A stretch of 39,535 nt of DNA, taken from assembly GCF_014694455.1 (NCBI RefSeq), contig NZ_JAAUWT010000028.1, positions 1-39,535 on the forward strand, written 5' to 3'. Below, piece after piece: positions 31,830 through 39,535 of this stretch. The number at the start of each line of letters is the position of its first letter. Positions within the stretch are counted from its first letter, which is position 1. The notes under the pieces are model-generated. The model was given only the letters and a program-made list of their open reading frames with translations. It did no database searches and had not been told where the DNA came from. This stretch comes from Vibrio sp. S9_S30. Its GTDB lineage: Bacteria > Pseudomonadota > Gammaproteobacteria > Enterobacterales > Vibrionaceae. The translations under genes were made by a program, and so were the position numbers.

Positions 31830-33125
31830 TTAAGACTGATGGCGGGGTGGGCGCGGACGCGAATGGCGCTTGCGGTTACCACCATTTCCACCAGTATTGG
31901 TACGACGTTGCTGCATTTTGCTGTGGCGCAAGCGAAGCGGAGCAGGCAGATGTTCAAGTAATGCACTTGAATCATACTCGGATACTGGGATCGGATGTTC
32001 GATGTAATCTTCGATGGCGGTTAGGTTGATGGCGTATTCTTCACACGCAAAGCTGATTGAGTGACCGCTTTCGCCCGCACGACCAGTACGACCAATTCGG
32101 TGCACGTAATCTTCACAATCGTCAGGTAAGTCGTAGTTAAAGACATGCGTAACTTGAGGAATGTGTAAACCACGGGCAGCAACATCGGTGGCAATCAGCA
32201 GATCAACATGACCTTGTGTGAATTGCTCTAGAATACGTTCTCGCTTCTTCTGCGGTACATCACCCGTCAGTAGCCCAACACGGTGACCATCTGCGGCCAG
32301 ATGTCCCCAAATGTTTTCACACTTGTATTTAGTATTGGCGAAGACAATCGCACGATCTGGCCACTCTTCTTCTATCAAGGTTTGCAGTAAGTTCATCTTG
32401 TCTTCGTTAGACGGATAGAAAAGCTCTTCTTGAATCCGGTGTCCGGTCTTTCTTTCTGGTTCTACTACGACATGCTCAGGATTGTGCATGTGCTCGAAGG
32501 CCAGCTCTTGTACTCGGTATGACAACGTTGCCGAGAACAGCATGTTCAGCCTCTCTTTCGGCTCGGGCATCCGACGGAACAAGAAACGAATGTCTTTGAT
32601 AAAACCGAGATCAAACATGCGGTCGGCTTCATCAAGAACAACCGCTTGAATGTTATTTAGGTTGAACACACGCTGCTTGTAGAAATCGATGATACGACCT
32701 GTGGTACCGATAAGGATGTCGACACCTTGCTCAATGGTCGCCAGTTGCTTGTCGTAGCTTTCGCCACCGTAAGCTAAAGCGATTTTGACGCCGGTCGATT
32801 CCATTAAAGGTCTCGCATCGTTGTGTATCTGAATGGCAAGTTCTCGGGTTGGTGCCATCACAATCGCACGTGGTTGCGATGGAGTGCGACCTTCGTGTTC
32901 TGGCGTTGTCAGTAAGTGATTGAAAGTAGCAGTAAGGAACGCGAGGGTCTTACCAGTGCCCGTTTGGGCCTGGCCTGCAATGTCTTGGCCGGTGAGCAGT
33001 ACCGGCAACGCCAAGGCTTGAATAGGGGTACAAAACTCGAACCCTTTTTTATCAAGCCCTTCAATGATTTGGGGGTGTAAATCCAAATCGGCGAACTTTT
33101 GCTCTGTGATATGCGTCTTTTTCAT
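31830..33125 (-). CDS. rhlB: DEAD-box RNA helicase RhlB
   Basis: A 431-residue helicase of the RNA degradosome. It unwinds structured RNA for RNase E and PNPase. Visible motifs: F and Q motif (FADLDLHPQIIEGLDKKGFE, CTPIQALALP), Walker A AQTGTGKT, APTRELA, VLDEADRMFDLGF, SAT, DVAARGLHIP and HRIGRTGRAG. The end is basic and Gly/Arg/Asn-rich (RRTNTGGNGGNRKRHSRPR), a typical RNA-binding tail. It is divergent from trxA, as in E. coli. Confidence 0.96.
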   Translation of the reverse strand: MKKTHITEQKFADLDLHPQIIEGLDKKGFEFCTPIQALALPVLLTGQDIAGQAQTGTGKTLAFLTATFNHLLTTPEHEGRTPSQPRAIVMAPTRELAIQIHNDARPLMESTGVKIALAYGGESYDKQLATIEQGVDILIGTTGRIIDFYKQRVFNLNNIQAVVLDEADRMFDLGFIKDIRFLFRRMPEPKERLNMLFSATLSYRVQELAFEHMHNPEHVVVEPERKTGHRIQEELFYPSNEDKMNLLQTLIEEEWPDRAIVFANTKYKCENIWGHLAADGHRVGLLTGDVPQKKRERILEQFTQGHVDLLIATDVAARGLHIPQVTHVFNYDLPDDCEDYVHRIGRTGRAGESGHSISFACEEYAINLTAIEDYIEHPIPVSEYDSSALLEHLPAPLRLRHSKMQQRRTNTGGNGGNRKRHSRPRPPRHQS

Positions 33126-33190
33126 CGCTATAGAATATCAGCTTAAGCTTGCATTACGAAAGTAAATACATTCCAATAGGGCATCTATTT

Positions 33191-33211
33191 ACTGGTTATC
33201 ATCCAACCAGT
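33191..33211 (+). promoter_or_regulatory. Hairpin in the trxA leader
   Basis: ACTGGTT / AACCAGT (33191-33197 with 33205-33211), a 7-bp stem 26 nt before the trxA ATG. Function unknown; it could stabilise the message or act as an operator dyad in the rhlB/trxA gap. Confidence 0.4.
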
Positions 33212-33237
33212 TCCTGAAAAACACAACGGAGTGGAAG

Positions 33238-33564
33238 ATGAGTGACAAGATTTTGCAGCTTACAGATGACGGTTTTGAACAAGATGTAATCCAAGCTGCA
33301 GGTCCAGTTCTGGTCGATTTTTGGGCAGAATGGTGTGGTCCTTGCAAAATGATTGCCCCAATTCTAGACGAGATCGCTGACGAGTACGAAGGTAAGCTCA
33401 CTATCGGTAAGCTAAACATCGATCAAAACGGGGAAATACCACCTAAGTTTGGTATCCGCGGTATCCCAACGTTACTTCTGTTTAAAGATGGTAACGTTGC
33501 AGCGACGAAAGTTGGCGCATTATCTAAGACTCAACTTAAAGAGTTCTTAGACGCTAATATTTAA
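33238..33564 (+). CDS. trxA: Thioredoxin 1
   Basis: A 108-residue thioredoxin with the WCGPC active site (residues 32-36), the buried D27, K58-region and the cis-Pro loop GIRGIPTLLLF. It reduces disulfides in the cytoplasm for ribonucleotide reductase, methionine sulfoxide reductases and others. GGAG lies about 10 nt before the ATG. Compared with E. coli, NGEIPPKFG replaces NPGTAPKYG. A terminator-like hairpin separates it from rho. Confidence 0.97.
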   Translation: MSDKILQLTDDGFEQDVIQAAGPVLVDFWAEWCGPCKMIAPILDEIADEYEGKLTIGKLNIDQNGEIPPKFGIRGIPTLLLFKDGNVAATKVGALSKTQLKEFLDANI

Positions 33565-33586
33565 TAGCGGATGTAAATCGAGTCAT

Positions 33587-33630
33587 AAAACCGTGCTCTA
33601 TATCCAGATGCACGGTTTTGATTTTTTTTA
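33587..33630 (+). terminator. Terminator/attenuator between trxA and rho
   Basis: AAAACCGTGC / GCACGGTTTT (33587-33596 with 33610-33619) with a 13-nt loop and then eight or more T's. Confidence 0.85.
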
Positions 33631-33768
33631 TGGCTAGACTAGGCTTGATTTTAGTGCTAATTTGTCGCACGCTAAATAAACAAATGTTCATTTCTTGGTC
33701 GATCCTGTGACCAAATCTCTCTAACTAACACAACAGATCCTATTTTGACTAAACAAGTATCCACTACT

Positions 33769-35028
33769 ATGAACCTGACAGAACTGAAGAACAGACCTGT
33801 GTCTGAGCTCGTGAAACTAGGTGAAAGCCTGGGTTTAGAAAACCTAGCGCGTTTAAGAAAACAAGACATTATATTTTCCATCTTAAAGGCTCACGCAAAA
33901 AGTGGTGAAGATATCTTTGGTGATGGGGTTCTGGAAATTCTTCAAGATGGGTTTGGTTTCTTGCGTAGCGCCGACAGTTCTTATCTAGCAGGTCCAGACG
34001 ATATCTATGTTTCACCGAGTCAGATTCGTCGATTTAACCTACGCACTGGTGACTCTATTGCGGGGAAAATTCGACCACCTAAAGATGGTGAACGTTATTT
34101 TGCCCTTCTCAAAGTCAACACCGTCAACCACGATAAACCAGACAACGCCCGCAACAAGATCCTTTTCGAAAACCTAACCCCTCTTCATGCTAATGAACGC
34201 ATGGTAATGGAACGTGGTAACGGTTCAACAGAAGACATTACTGCACGTGTTTTGGACTTAGCGTCGCCAATAGGTAAAGGTCAACGTGGTCTTATCGTTG
34301 CTCCGCCAAAAGCGGGTAAAACGATGCTTCTTCAGAATATTGCCCAAAGCATTGCGCACAACCATCCAGAATGTGAATTAATGGTTCTTCTGATTGATGA
34401 GCGCCCAGAAGAAGTAACTGAGATGCAACGCCTTGTTAAAGGGGAAGTGATTGCATCAACGTTCGATGAACCGGCTTCTCGCCATGTTCAGGTTGCTGAA
34501 ATGGTTATCGAAAAAGCCAAACGCTTAGTCGAGCACAAAAAAGATGTGGTGATTCTTTTGGATTCCATTACACGTCTTGCGCGTGCATACAACACCGTAA
34601 TCCCTTCGTCAGGTAAAGTACTGACAGGTGGTGTAGACGCCAATGCACTGCATCGTCCTAAGCGTTTCTTTGGTGCAGCGCGTAATGTAGAAGAAGGTGG
34701 CAGCCTGACCATCATCGCAACCGCACTTGTTGATACGGGCTCTAAGATGGATGAAGTTATCTACGAAGAGTTTAAAGGTACCGGTAATATGGAATTACAC
34801 CTGAACCGTAAGATTGCTGAGAAGCGCGTTTTCCCAGCAATAGACTTTAATCGCAGTGGTACTCGTCGCGAAGAGCTTCTCACGAAAAATGATGAACTTC
34901 AAAAGATGTGGATTCTCCGTAAGATTGTTCATCCAATGGGTGAAAGTGATGCAATGGAGTTCCTTATCGATAAATTGGCGATGACCAAAACGAACGATGA
35001 GTTTTTCGATGCGATGCGTCGGCAGTAA
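33769..35028 (+). CDS. rho: Transcription termination factor Rho
   Basis: A 419-residue hexameric RNA-dependent ATPase, the same length as E. coli Rho and nearly identical in most segments. It begins MNLTELKNRPVSELV, has the RNA-binding cold-shock-like domain (GDGVLEILQDGFGFLRSADS), Walker A APPKAGKT, Walker B VVILLDSITRLARAYN, and the Q and R loops (HRPKRFFGAARN region). The ATG 33769 is chosen because it matches the E. coli start; a TTG at 33745 would add 8 residues. There is no clear Shine-Dalgarno. The 140-nt leader may allow Rho-dependent autoregulation, known in E. coli. Confidence 0.98.
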   Translation: MNLTELKNRPVSELVKLGESLGLENLARLRKQDIIFSILKAHAKSGEDIFGDGVLEILQDGFGFLRSADSSYLAGPDDIYVSPSQIRRFNLRTGDSIAGKIRPPKDGERYFALLKVNTVNHDKPDNARNKILFENLTPLHANERMVMERGNGSTEDITARVLDLASPIGKGQRGLIVAPPKAGKTMLLQNIAQSIAHNHPECELMVLLIDERPEEVTEMQRLVKGEVIASTFDEPASRHVQVAEMVIEKAKRLVEHKKDVVILLDSITRLARAYNTVIPSSGKVLTGGVDANALHRPKRFFGAARNVEEGGSLTIIATALVDTGSKMDEVIYEEFKGTGNMELHLNRKIAEKRVFPAIDFNRSGTRREELLTKNDELQKMWILRKIVHPMGESDAMEFLIDKLAMTKTNDEFFDAMRRQ

Positions 35029-35055
35029 AATTAAAATGCATTAATATTGTTTAAC

Positions 35056-35084
35056 AAAACACCGCCTATTCAGGTGGTGTTTTT
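35056..35084 (+). terminator. rho terminator
   Basis: AAAACACCGCCT / AGGTGGTGTTTT (35056-35067 with 35072-35083) with loop ATTC and T's after. Confidence 0.87.
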
Positions 35085-35142
35085 ATTTGCGTCTGATCCA
35101 CAATGACTGCAAAATAAACAAAATCGTTAACAGGATGTGAAT

Positions 35143-36144
35143 ATGCGACAAGGATGGTTAGCATGGTTTATATCTTTACTCTTGTGGTTTTCCCCATTGT
35201 CAGCAAAAGATCTGTCACACGAGGAAGTCCAGCAATGGGTTTTAGACCAGCAAGTCCTCAATAAAACTGATGAGCTTTATCAGCTGGTTTTGCTCGATGA
35301 TGTAGATTCTTTGATGTTTGCTTTACCAAGACTGAGCCTTCCTCAGCAAGACGTTGTGCGCTTCCTTCTGTTAGAAAGAATGGAAGACAACAATATTATT
35401 CTTACGTCTAAAATGGCTAAGTTTGTTCAAAAACAAATTGGTCGTCCTTCGCCCTATAAGGTGCACAAACAAGGTGACGGTTATGAATTCTCAGTTCCCG
35501 CTTTTGACTTAAGTGCCGTCGCCAGCCGCTTATTGAAGCGTTGGCATGGCGATCAACAAATATTGACCTTTATCCTTAAAGCTGAACAGTCGGAGTTGGT
35601 CTTGTCTCAGTGGCTAACCGAAGGAAGAGGCAAACAAAATAAAGAAAGAGAAGCGTTGTTGATACGAGAGCTCGATGGCTTGTCTCCCAAAGCGCTGGAC
35701 AGCCTGACAAAGCAAATAACACAAAACCCCATAACCAACTGGCTACCTTCAACTCAAGTGGTCGTGCGGTTAGCGCAAGTGAGTGAAGATCCGGAAGTCT
35801 ATAAACTATTGTGGCGTATGAAGGCGGATAGCCATAGCCAGTCAGAATTGAAGCGACTAGCAAGCATCAAAAGCGAGTTTTCACTTCGGCAACTCATGCA
35901 TGCTAGCGATAACCCGTCGCTGCACGATGCCGCGTTGTATGAGTTGACACGTTTAGATCCCATACCGTTAGAAGTGAAAACTTTTCTGATCAAGAAACTC
36001 AAGCAGTCAAACGATGCTTCCATTGTGGCTCGCAACCTTGTTCAACATGGGCATAGAGGATGGGTTGAGCAATTGGCTGAAAGCCATCTAGGTTTGAATA
36101 CTCAATCGTTGCTTCAAGTACTCTCGATAACAAAAGAGAAGTAG
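35143..36144 (+). CDS. Secreted protein of unknown function
   Basis: A 333-residue protein with a Sec signal peptide (hydrophobic WLAWFISLLLWF, likely cleavage after PLSA at residue 20). The mature part is helical and leucine-rich with charged patches. Repeated helical pairs (for example DPEVYKLLWRMKA, NPSLHDAALYELTRL, DASIVARNLVQHG) look like HEAT-type repeats, which is inference from pattern. No catalytic motif or lipobox is seen. AGGA lies 7 nt before ATG 35143; a GTG two codons earlier is less likely. It sits between rho and ubiD with its own spacing. I do not recognise the family. Confidence 0.8.
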   Translation: MRQGWLAWFISLLLWFSPLSAKDLSHEEVQQWVLDQQVLNKTDELYQLVLLDDVDSLMFALPRLSLPQQDVVRFLLLERMEDNNIILTSKMAKFVQKQIGRPSPYKVHKQGDGYEFSVPAFDLSAVASRLLKRWHGDQQILTFILKAEQSELVLSQWLTEGRGKQNKEREALLIRELDGLSPKALDSLTKQITQNPITNWLPSTQVVVRLAQVSEDPEVYKLLWRMKADSHSQSELKRLASIKSEFSLRQLMHASDNPSLHDAALYELTRLDPIPLEVKTFLIKKLKQSNDASIVARNLVQHGHRGWVEQLAESHLGLNTQSLLQVLSITKEK

Positions 36145-36265
36145 GTGTGCTCTTCAATTACGCCACTCACGTATCTCTTGTTTTCGCGAGTTTATCGGTA
36201 ACGAAGGTATATTGTATTTGTCTTTGTTATAATGCGCGCAATTTAACCTGCCACAAGAAACGTCT

Positions 36266-38146
36266 ATGAGTTTTAAGGATTTACGCGATTTTATTGAACG
36301 CCTTGAAAAAGGGGGGTTATTAAAACGCATTACTCACCCTGTTGACCCACATTACGAAATGACCGAAATCAGCGATCGTACCTTGCGTGCTGGTGGTCCT
36401 GCCTTATTGTTTGAAAAACCGATTGGCTACGATGTTCCTGTATTAACAAACTTGTTTGGGACAACAGAGCGAGTGGCGATAGGGATGGGGCGCAATGACG
36501 TATCCGAGTTGCGAGAGGTCGGTAAATTGTTGGCGTACCTCAAAGAACCAGAGCCACCAAAAGGGTTTAAAGACGCTTTAGAGAAGCTCCCTGTCTTTCG
36601 CCAAGTGCTGAATATGCCCGCAAAACGTTTACGAAAAGCGCCCTGCCAACAAATAGTTTGGTCTGGGGAGCAAGTGGATTTAGATAAACTCCCAGTAATG
36701 AGCTGTTGGGCAGATGATGTTGCACCGCTTTTGACTTGGGGATTAACCGTCACCAAAGGTCCGAGCAAGAAGCGCCAGAACCTAGGGATTTACCGCCAGC
36801 AAAAGATCAGTAAGAACAAAGTCATCATGCGCTGGCTTGCTCATCGTGGTGGCGCATTGGACTTACGTGACTGGATGGAAACCAATCCTGGCGAAGCTTT
36901 CCCTGTATCGGTCGCCTTTGGAGCGGATCCGGCGACCATACTTGGTGCCGTGACACCAGTACCGGATACTTTGTCTGAGTATGCTTTTGCTGGCTTACTT
37001 CGAGGCAGTAAAACCGAAGTCGTAAAATCGGTCAGTAACGAGCTAGAGGTTCCTGCCAGTGCAGAAATTGTATTGGAAGGTTACATCGACCCAAATGAAT
37101 ACGCCGATGAAGGTCCTTACGGCGATCACACCGGTTACTATAATGAAGTGGAGAAACACCACGTATTTACGGTAACTCATGTGACCATGCGCGAAAACCC
37201 CATTTATCACAGCACCTATACAGGTCGCCCACCAGATGAGCCAGCCGTTTTGGGTGTTGCTCTGAACGAGGTGTTCGTCCCTATCTTACAAAAGCAGTTT
37301 CCAGAGATTGTCGACTTCTACCTTCCGCCAGAAGGCTGTTCGTACCGAATGGCGGTTGTATCGATGAAGAAGCAATACCCGGGACATGCAAAACGCGTCA
37401 TGATGGGAGTCTGGTCTTTCCTTCGTCAATTCATGTATACCAAATTCGTCATCGTAGTTGATGAAAGTGTGAATACTCGTGACTGGAATGACGTGGTTCG
37501 TGCCATGACAACGCAGATGGATCCCGTTCACGATACCGTTATGATAGAAAACACACCCATTGATTCATTAGATTTTGCCTCGCCAGTGGTAGGGCTCGGA
37601 TCGAAAATGGGTTTAGATGCCACCATCAAATGGGAAGCGGAATTGTTGGTTTCATCGAAACCTAAAGAAGCAACACCAGAGGGGGAAGGGGTAGATAAAT
37701 TGGTGTCGCAATTCAAACAGAAACATCCAGAGCTGGTTGACCTGTATTTACCCGAAGCCGCAAACGGCAGAAGCATGGCAATCGTGAGCATCAATAAAAG
37801 TAAAGCATGGCAAGGTCATCATTTGATGAACGCACTTTGGGAAGAGTTTGAGGCGCACATCCATCTTCAATACATCATCATTTGCGATGACGACGTGAAT
37901 GTAAGAGATTGGAATGATGTTATTTGGGCGATTACCACGCGTATGGATCCCGCTCGTGACACGCTGATGATGAAGAAAGCCGATCTTCCGACGACTCAAA
38001 TGGGTTTGGATGCCACTAATAAGCAGGAAGGGGAAGAAACGCAGCGAGAATGGGGGCGCCCAATTAAGAAAGATGCTTCGGTAGTCGCGAAAGTTGATGA
38101 GATTTGGGAGCAACTAGGAATAGAATGGCTCAAACCGTCACCATAA
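36266..38146 (+). CDS. ubiD: Polyprenyl-hydroxybenzoate decarboxylase UbiD, duplicated C-domain
   Basis: UbiD decarboxylates octaprenyl-4-hydroxybenzoate in ubiquinone synthesis, using the prenylated flavin made by UbiX. The N-terminal parts match E. coli (LRDFIERLEKGGLLKRI, GIYRQQ, HRGGALDLRDW) and the active-site segment DEGPYGDHTGYY lies at 281-292. E. coli UbiD has 497 residues; this has 626. The excess is a second copy of the C-terminal domain: about 343-457 and 484-588 both read VD-x-YLP, VNxRDWNDV, T-x-MDP-x-x-DT and MGLDAT-x-K. The usual C-terminal end (TQREWGRPIKKD) follows only the second copy. Overlaps the ferredoxin gene by 22 bp. Confidence 0.95.
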   Translation: MSFKDLRDFIERLEKGGLLKRITHPVDPHYEMTEISDRTLRAGGPALLFEKPIGYDVPVLTNLFGTTERVAIGMGRNDVSELREVGKLLAYLKEPEPPKGFKDALEKLPVFRQVLNMPAKRLRKAPCQQIVWSGEQVDLDKLPVMSCWADDVAPLLTWGLTVTKGPSKKRQNLGIYRQQKISKNKVIMRWLAHRGGALDLRDWMETNPGEAFPVSVAFGADPATILGAVTPVPDTLSEYAFAGLLRGSKTEVVKSVSNELEVPASAEIVLEGYIDPNEYADEGPYGDHTGYYNEVEKHHVFTVTHVTMRENPIYHSTYTGRPPDEPAVLGVALNEVFVPILQKQFPEIVDFYLPPEGCSYRMAVVSMKKQYPGHAKRVMMGVWSFLRQFMYTKFVIVVDESVNTRDWNDVVRAMTTQMDPVHDTVMIENTPIDSLDFASPVVGLGSKMGLDATIKWEAELLVSSKPKEATPEGEGVDKLVSQFKQKHPELVDLYLPEAANGRSMAIVSINKSKAWQGHHLMNALWEEFEAHIHLQYIIICDDDVNVRDWNDVIWAITTRMDPARDTLMMKKADLPTTQMGLDATNKQEGEETQREWGRPIKKDASVVAKVDEIWEQLGIEWLKPSP

Positions 38147-38397
38147 TGCCCCAGCAATGGGTATTTGAAGTTCCTACTGGGCAAACGATACTGGAAGCCG
38201 CGCTCAATAATCATTATCGCCTTCCGCACCGTTGCACAGTAGGCGCATGTGCCATGTGCATGTGTAGAAAATTAGAAGGGGAAGTCAGTTATCACCTTGA
38301 GCCTATACTTACAGAAAGAGAAAAAGCTCACGGTTGGATCTTCCCATGTCAGGCATACGCCGAAAGTGATTTACTGCTCACATTTGAAAGTGAGTAA
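38125..38397 (+). CDS. 2Fe-2S plant-type ferredoxin
   Basis: A 90-residue one-electron carrier. Cluster ligands are CTVGACAMC (C-x4-C-x2-C) and a distant C in FPCQAY, the plant-type [2Fe-2S] pattern. It is too short for a reductase. It resembles the ferredoxin domain fused to the reductase in CDP-6-deoxyglucoseen reductase-like proteins. Here the reductase is the separate next gene, fre, 9 bp downstream. ATG 38125 with AGGA 5 nt upstream lies within the end of ubiD, so translation is coupled. An earlier in-frame ATG (38104) adds seven unlikely residues. The partner is inferred to be Fre or UbiD. Confidence 0.88.
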   Translation: MAQTVTIMPQQWVFEVPTGQTILEAALNNHYRLPHRCTVGACAMCMCRKLEGEVSYHLEPILTEREKAHGWIFPCQAYAESDLLLTFESE

Positions 38398-38406
38398 GAG
38401 GAAACC

Positions 38407-39120
38407 ATGACCATTAAATGCCAAGTAAAGTCCATTGAGCCTTTGGCGTGCAATACTTATCAAATACTGTTGCACCCAGAACAACCCGTAAACTTTAAAG
38501 CGGGGCAGTATCTGCTTGTTGAAATGGGTGAAAAAGACAAACGTCCATTTTCAATTGCAAGCAGCCCATGTCGCCATGAGGGCGAACTAGAGCTTCACAT
38601 TGGTGCCGCCGAACACAACGCTTACGCCATAGAAGTCGTCGAAGCAATGAAAAAAGCGCTTGAAGACGGTAGTGAGATCGCAATTGATGCTCCACATGGT
38701 GATGCGTGGGTGCGCGAAGAGAGCACCCACGATATATTGCTGATAGCAGGAGGAACAGGGTTCAGCTACGTGCGCTCTATACTTGATCATTGCGTCAGTC
38801 AAAAATTGAGCAACACAATCCACCTTTACTGGGGAGCGAAAGATGAATGTCAGCTCTACGCTAAAGAAGAGTTGATCGAAATCGCTAACGCCAACAGCAA
38901 TGTGCACTTCATTCCCGTAGTAGAAGAAGCCGATGCAAACTGGTCTGGAAAGTTAGGCAACGTGCTTCAAGCAGTAGAAGCTGACTTCAATAGTTTAGAG
39001 AATGTCGATATCTATATTGCAGGTCGCTTTGAAATGGCCGGCGCAGCAAGAGAGCAATTTACGCAATCTAAACAAGCTAAGCGAGATCAGATGTACGCTG
39101 ACGCCTATGCATTTATCTAA
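38407..39120 (+). CDS. fre: NAD(P)H-flavin reductase Fre
   Basis: A 237-residue ferredoxin-NADP reductase-fold enzyme that reduces free FMN, FAD or riboflavin with NAD(P)H. Visible: the flavin motif RPFSIASSP (46-54), the nucleotide motif LLIAGGTGFSYVRSIL and the C-terminal DIYIAGRFEMAGAAR and AYAFI, as in E. coli Fre (233). GAGGAA precedes the ATG. Third gene of ubiD-ferredoxin-fre. The neighbouring position of fre and ubiD is shared with E. coli, and reduced flavin is needed by UbiX to build UbiD's cofactor. It could also reduce the ferredoxin. Confidence 0.95.
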   Translation: MTIKCQVKSIEPLACNTYQILLHPEQPVNFKAGQYLLVEMGEKDKRPFSIASSPCRHEGELELHIGAAEHNAYAIEVVEAMKKALEDGSEIAIDAPHGDAWVREESTHDILLIAGGTGFSYVRSILDHCVSQKLSNTIHLYWGAKDECQLYAKEELIEIANANSNVHFIPVVEEADANWSGKLGNVLQAVEADFNSLENVDIYIAGRFEMAGAAREQFTQSKQAKRDQMYADAYAFI

Positions 39121-39141
39121 TTAATCGAGATAAATAGATAG

Positions 39142-39170
39142 AAAAGAGGGTTTTTTAACCCTCTTTTTTC
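39142..39170 (+). terminator. fre terminator
   Basis: AAAAGAGGGTT / AACCCTCTTTT (39142-39152 with 39157-39167) with loop TTTT and further T's. Confidence 0.9.
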
Positions 39171-39179
39171 GTTTTTGAT

Positions 39180-39228
39180 GGATTATTCATCGAAAACGTA
39201 TTTTTTTCGATTTTTTATTAAAAAGGTC
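39180..39228 (+). promoter_or_regulatory. rRNA operon UP-element region
   Basis: An AT-rich stretch with A and T tracts immediately before the P1 -35 box, as expected of the UP element bound by RNA polymerase alpha subunits. Fis sites may also be here, but I cannot assign them. Confidence 0.6.
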
Positions 39229-39256
39229 TTGCGTGCTTTATTAATCTCCCTATAAT
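39229..39256 (+). promoter_or_regulatory. rRNA operon promoter P1
   Basis: TTGCGT (39229-39234), 16-bp spacer, TATAAT (39251-39256), followed by a GC-rich discriminator (GCCGCC). The short spacer and GC discriminator are hallmarks of stringently controlled rrn P1 promoters. Confidence 0.88.
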
Positions 39257-39343
39257 GCCGCCTCACTGACACGGCAGACGCTACAAGGCTTCAGCAGTGC
39301 TAGAGAGAGGAAAAGTTCTGAGAAAATAAATTTGAAAAAGTGT

Positions 39344-39371
39344 TTGACTCTTCAAATTATCTCGCTAGAAT
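39344..39371 (+). promoter_or_regulatory. rRNA operon promoter P2
   Basis: TTGACT (39344-39349), 16-bp spacer, TAGAAT (39366-39371), about 115 bp downstream of P1, the normal arrangement. Confidence 0.85.
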
Positions 39372-39381
39372 TCACCTCCGC

Positions 39382-39421
39382 TTTGAGAAGAAAACTTCTC
39401 GAAAAGCAACGCTCTTTAACA
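39382..39421 (+). promoter_or_regulatory. rRNA antitermination signals (boxB, boxA)
   Basis: A boxB-type hairpin GAGAAG-AAAA-CTTCTC (39385-39400) is followed by boxA GCTCTTTAACA (39411-39421). These load the Nus antitermination complex on rRNA transcripts. The 16S gene itself starts beyond the window; the rest (39422-39535) is 16S leader. Confidence 0.88.
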
Positions 39422-39535
39422 ATATAGACCTATCAATCTGTGTGGGCACTCGTTGATGATAATCCAAAATGTTTCTTAGGAAACAATTTAGGTTTCAATG
39501 AACTGAGTGACCAACCAAGACTTCTTTTGGAAACC

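Overview
The window is a 39.5 kb piece of a gammaproteobacterial chromosome, most likely Vibrionaceae or a close relative. The evidence is the Vibrio-style thiCEFSGH operon with an extended ThiE, two perfect ParB-binding parS palindromes plus a near match, a VarA/CsrB-type regulatory RNA, E. coli-like gene orders (gppA-rhlB / trxA-rho; ubiD next to fre), and 5S and tRNA-Thr genes of enteric/vibrio type. The parS sites suggest an origin-proximal location on the main chromosome. I cannot name the species.

Layout. Positions 1-470 are the 3' end of an rRNA operon (5S, tRNA-Thr, 5S, with a terminator inside and one after). Positions 39171-39535 are the promoter and leader of another rRNA operon in the same orientation, so the window is exactly the segment between two tandem rrn operons. 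Next come crcB (fluoride channel), a TPP riboswitch and thiCEFSGH (628-7308). After a bidirectional terminator lie a minus-strand aminopeptidase P and a LysR regulator divergent from a Bcr/CflA-type efflux pump, then a small protein resembling the oligomerisation half of H-NS.

Positions 12748-15216 (minus strand) are a four-gene bufferin-type RiPP operon: a secreted Cys-containing precursor (DUF2282), an MNIO/DUF692 modifying enzyme, its DUF2063 partner and a DoxX membrane protein. uvrD, with an SOS-box-like site, follows. Between uvrD and an RhtB exporter lies an unannotated structured RNA on the minus strand. It has at least a dozen short hairpins with GGA in or beside their loops, an intrinsic terminator, and a GacA/VarA-type box about 165 bp upstream: a CsrB/CsrC-family sponge RNA. 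rarD, recQ, a DUF3630-like gene and a VUT/YhhQ queuosine-precursor transporter follow.

Positions 23580-30124 form a catabolic module: Gfo/Idh oxidoreductase, GntR/HutC regulator, TRAP transporter (DctQ, DctM, DctP) and an Fe(II)/2-oxoglutarate dioxygenase. A 20-24 bp motif occurs four times, only in the two regulatory gaps of this module. It is the probable operator tying the genes into one regulon; the substrate is unknown. The right part is core genome: gppA and rhlB (minus), trxA, rho, a secreted protein of unknown function, ubiD with an internal duplication of its C-terminal domain, a small 2Fe-2S ferredoxin and fre.

Best candidates for follow-up are the Csr-type RNA with its activator box, the MNIO/bufferin operon, the GntR-TRAP-dioxygenase operon motif, the parS cluster including one site inside thiE, and the duplicated UbiD domain.
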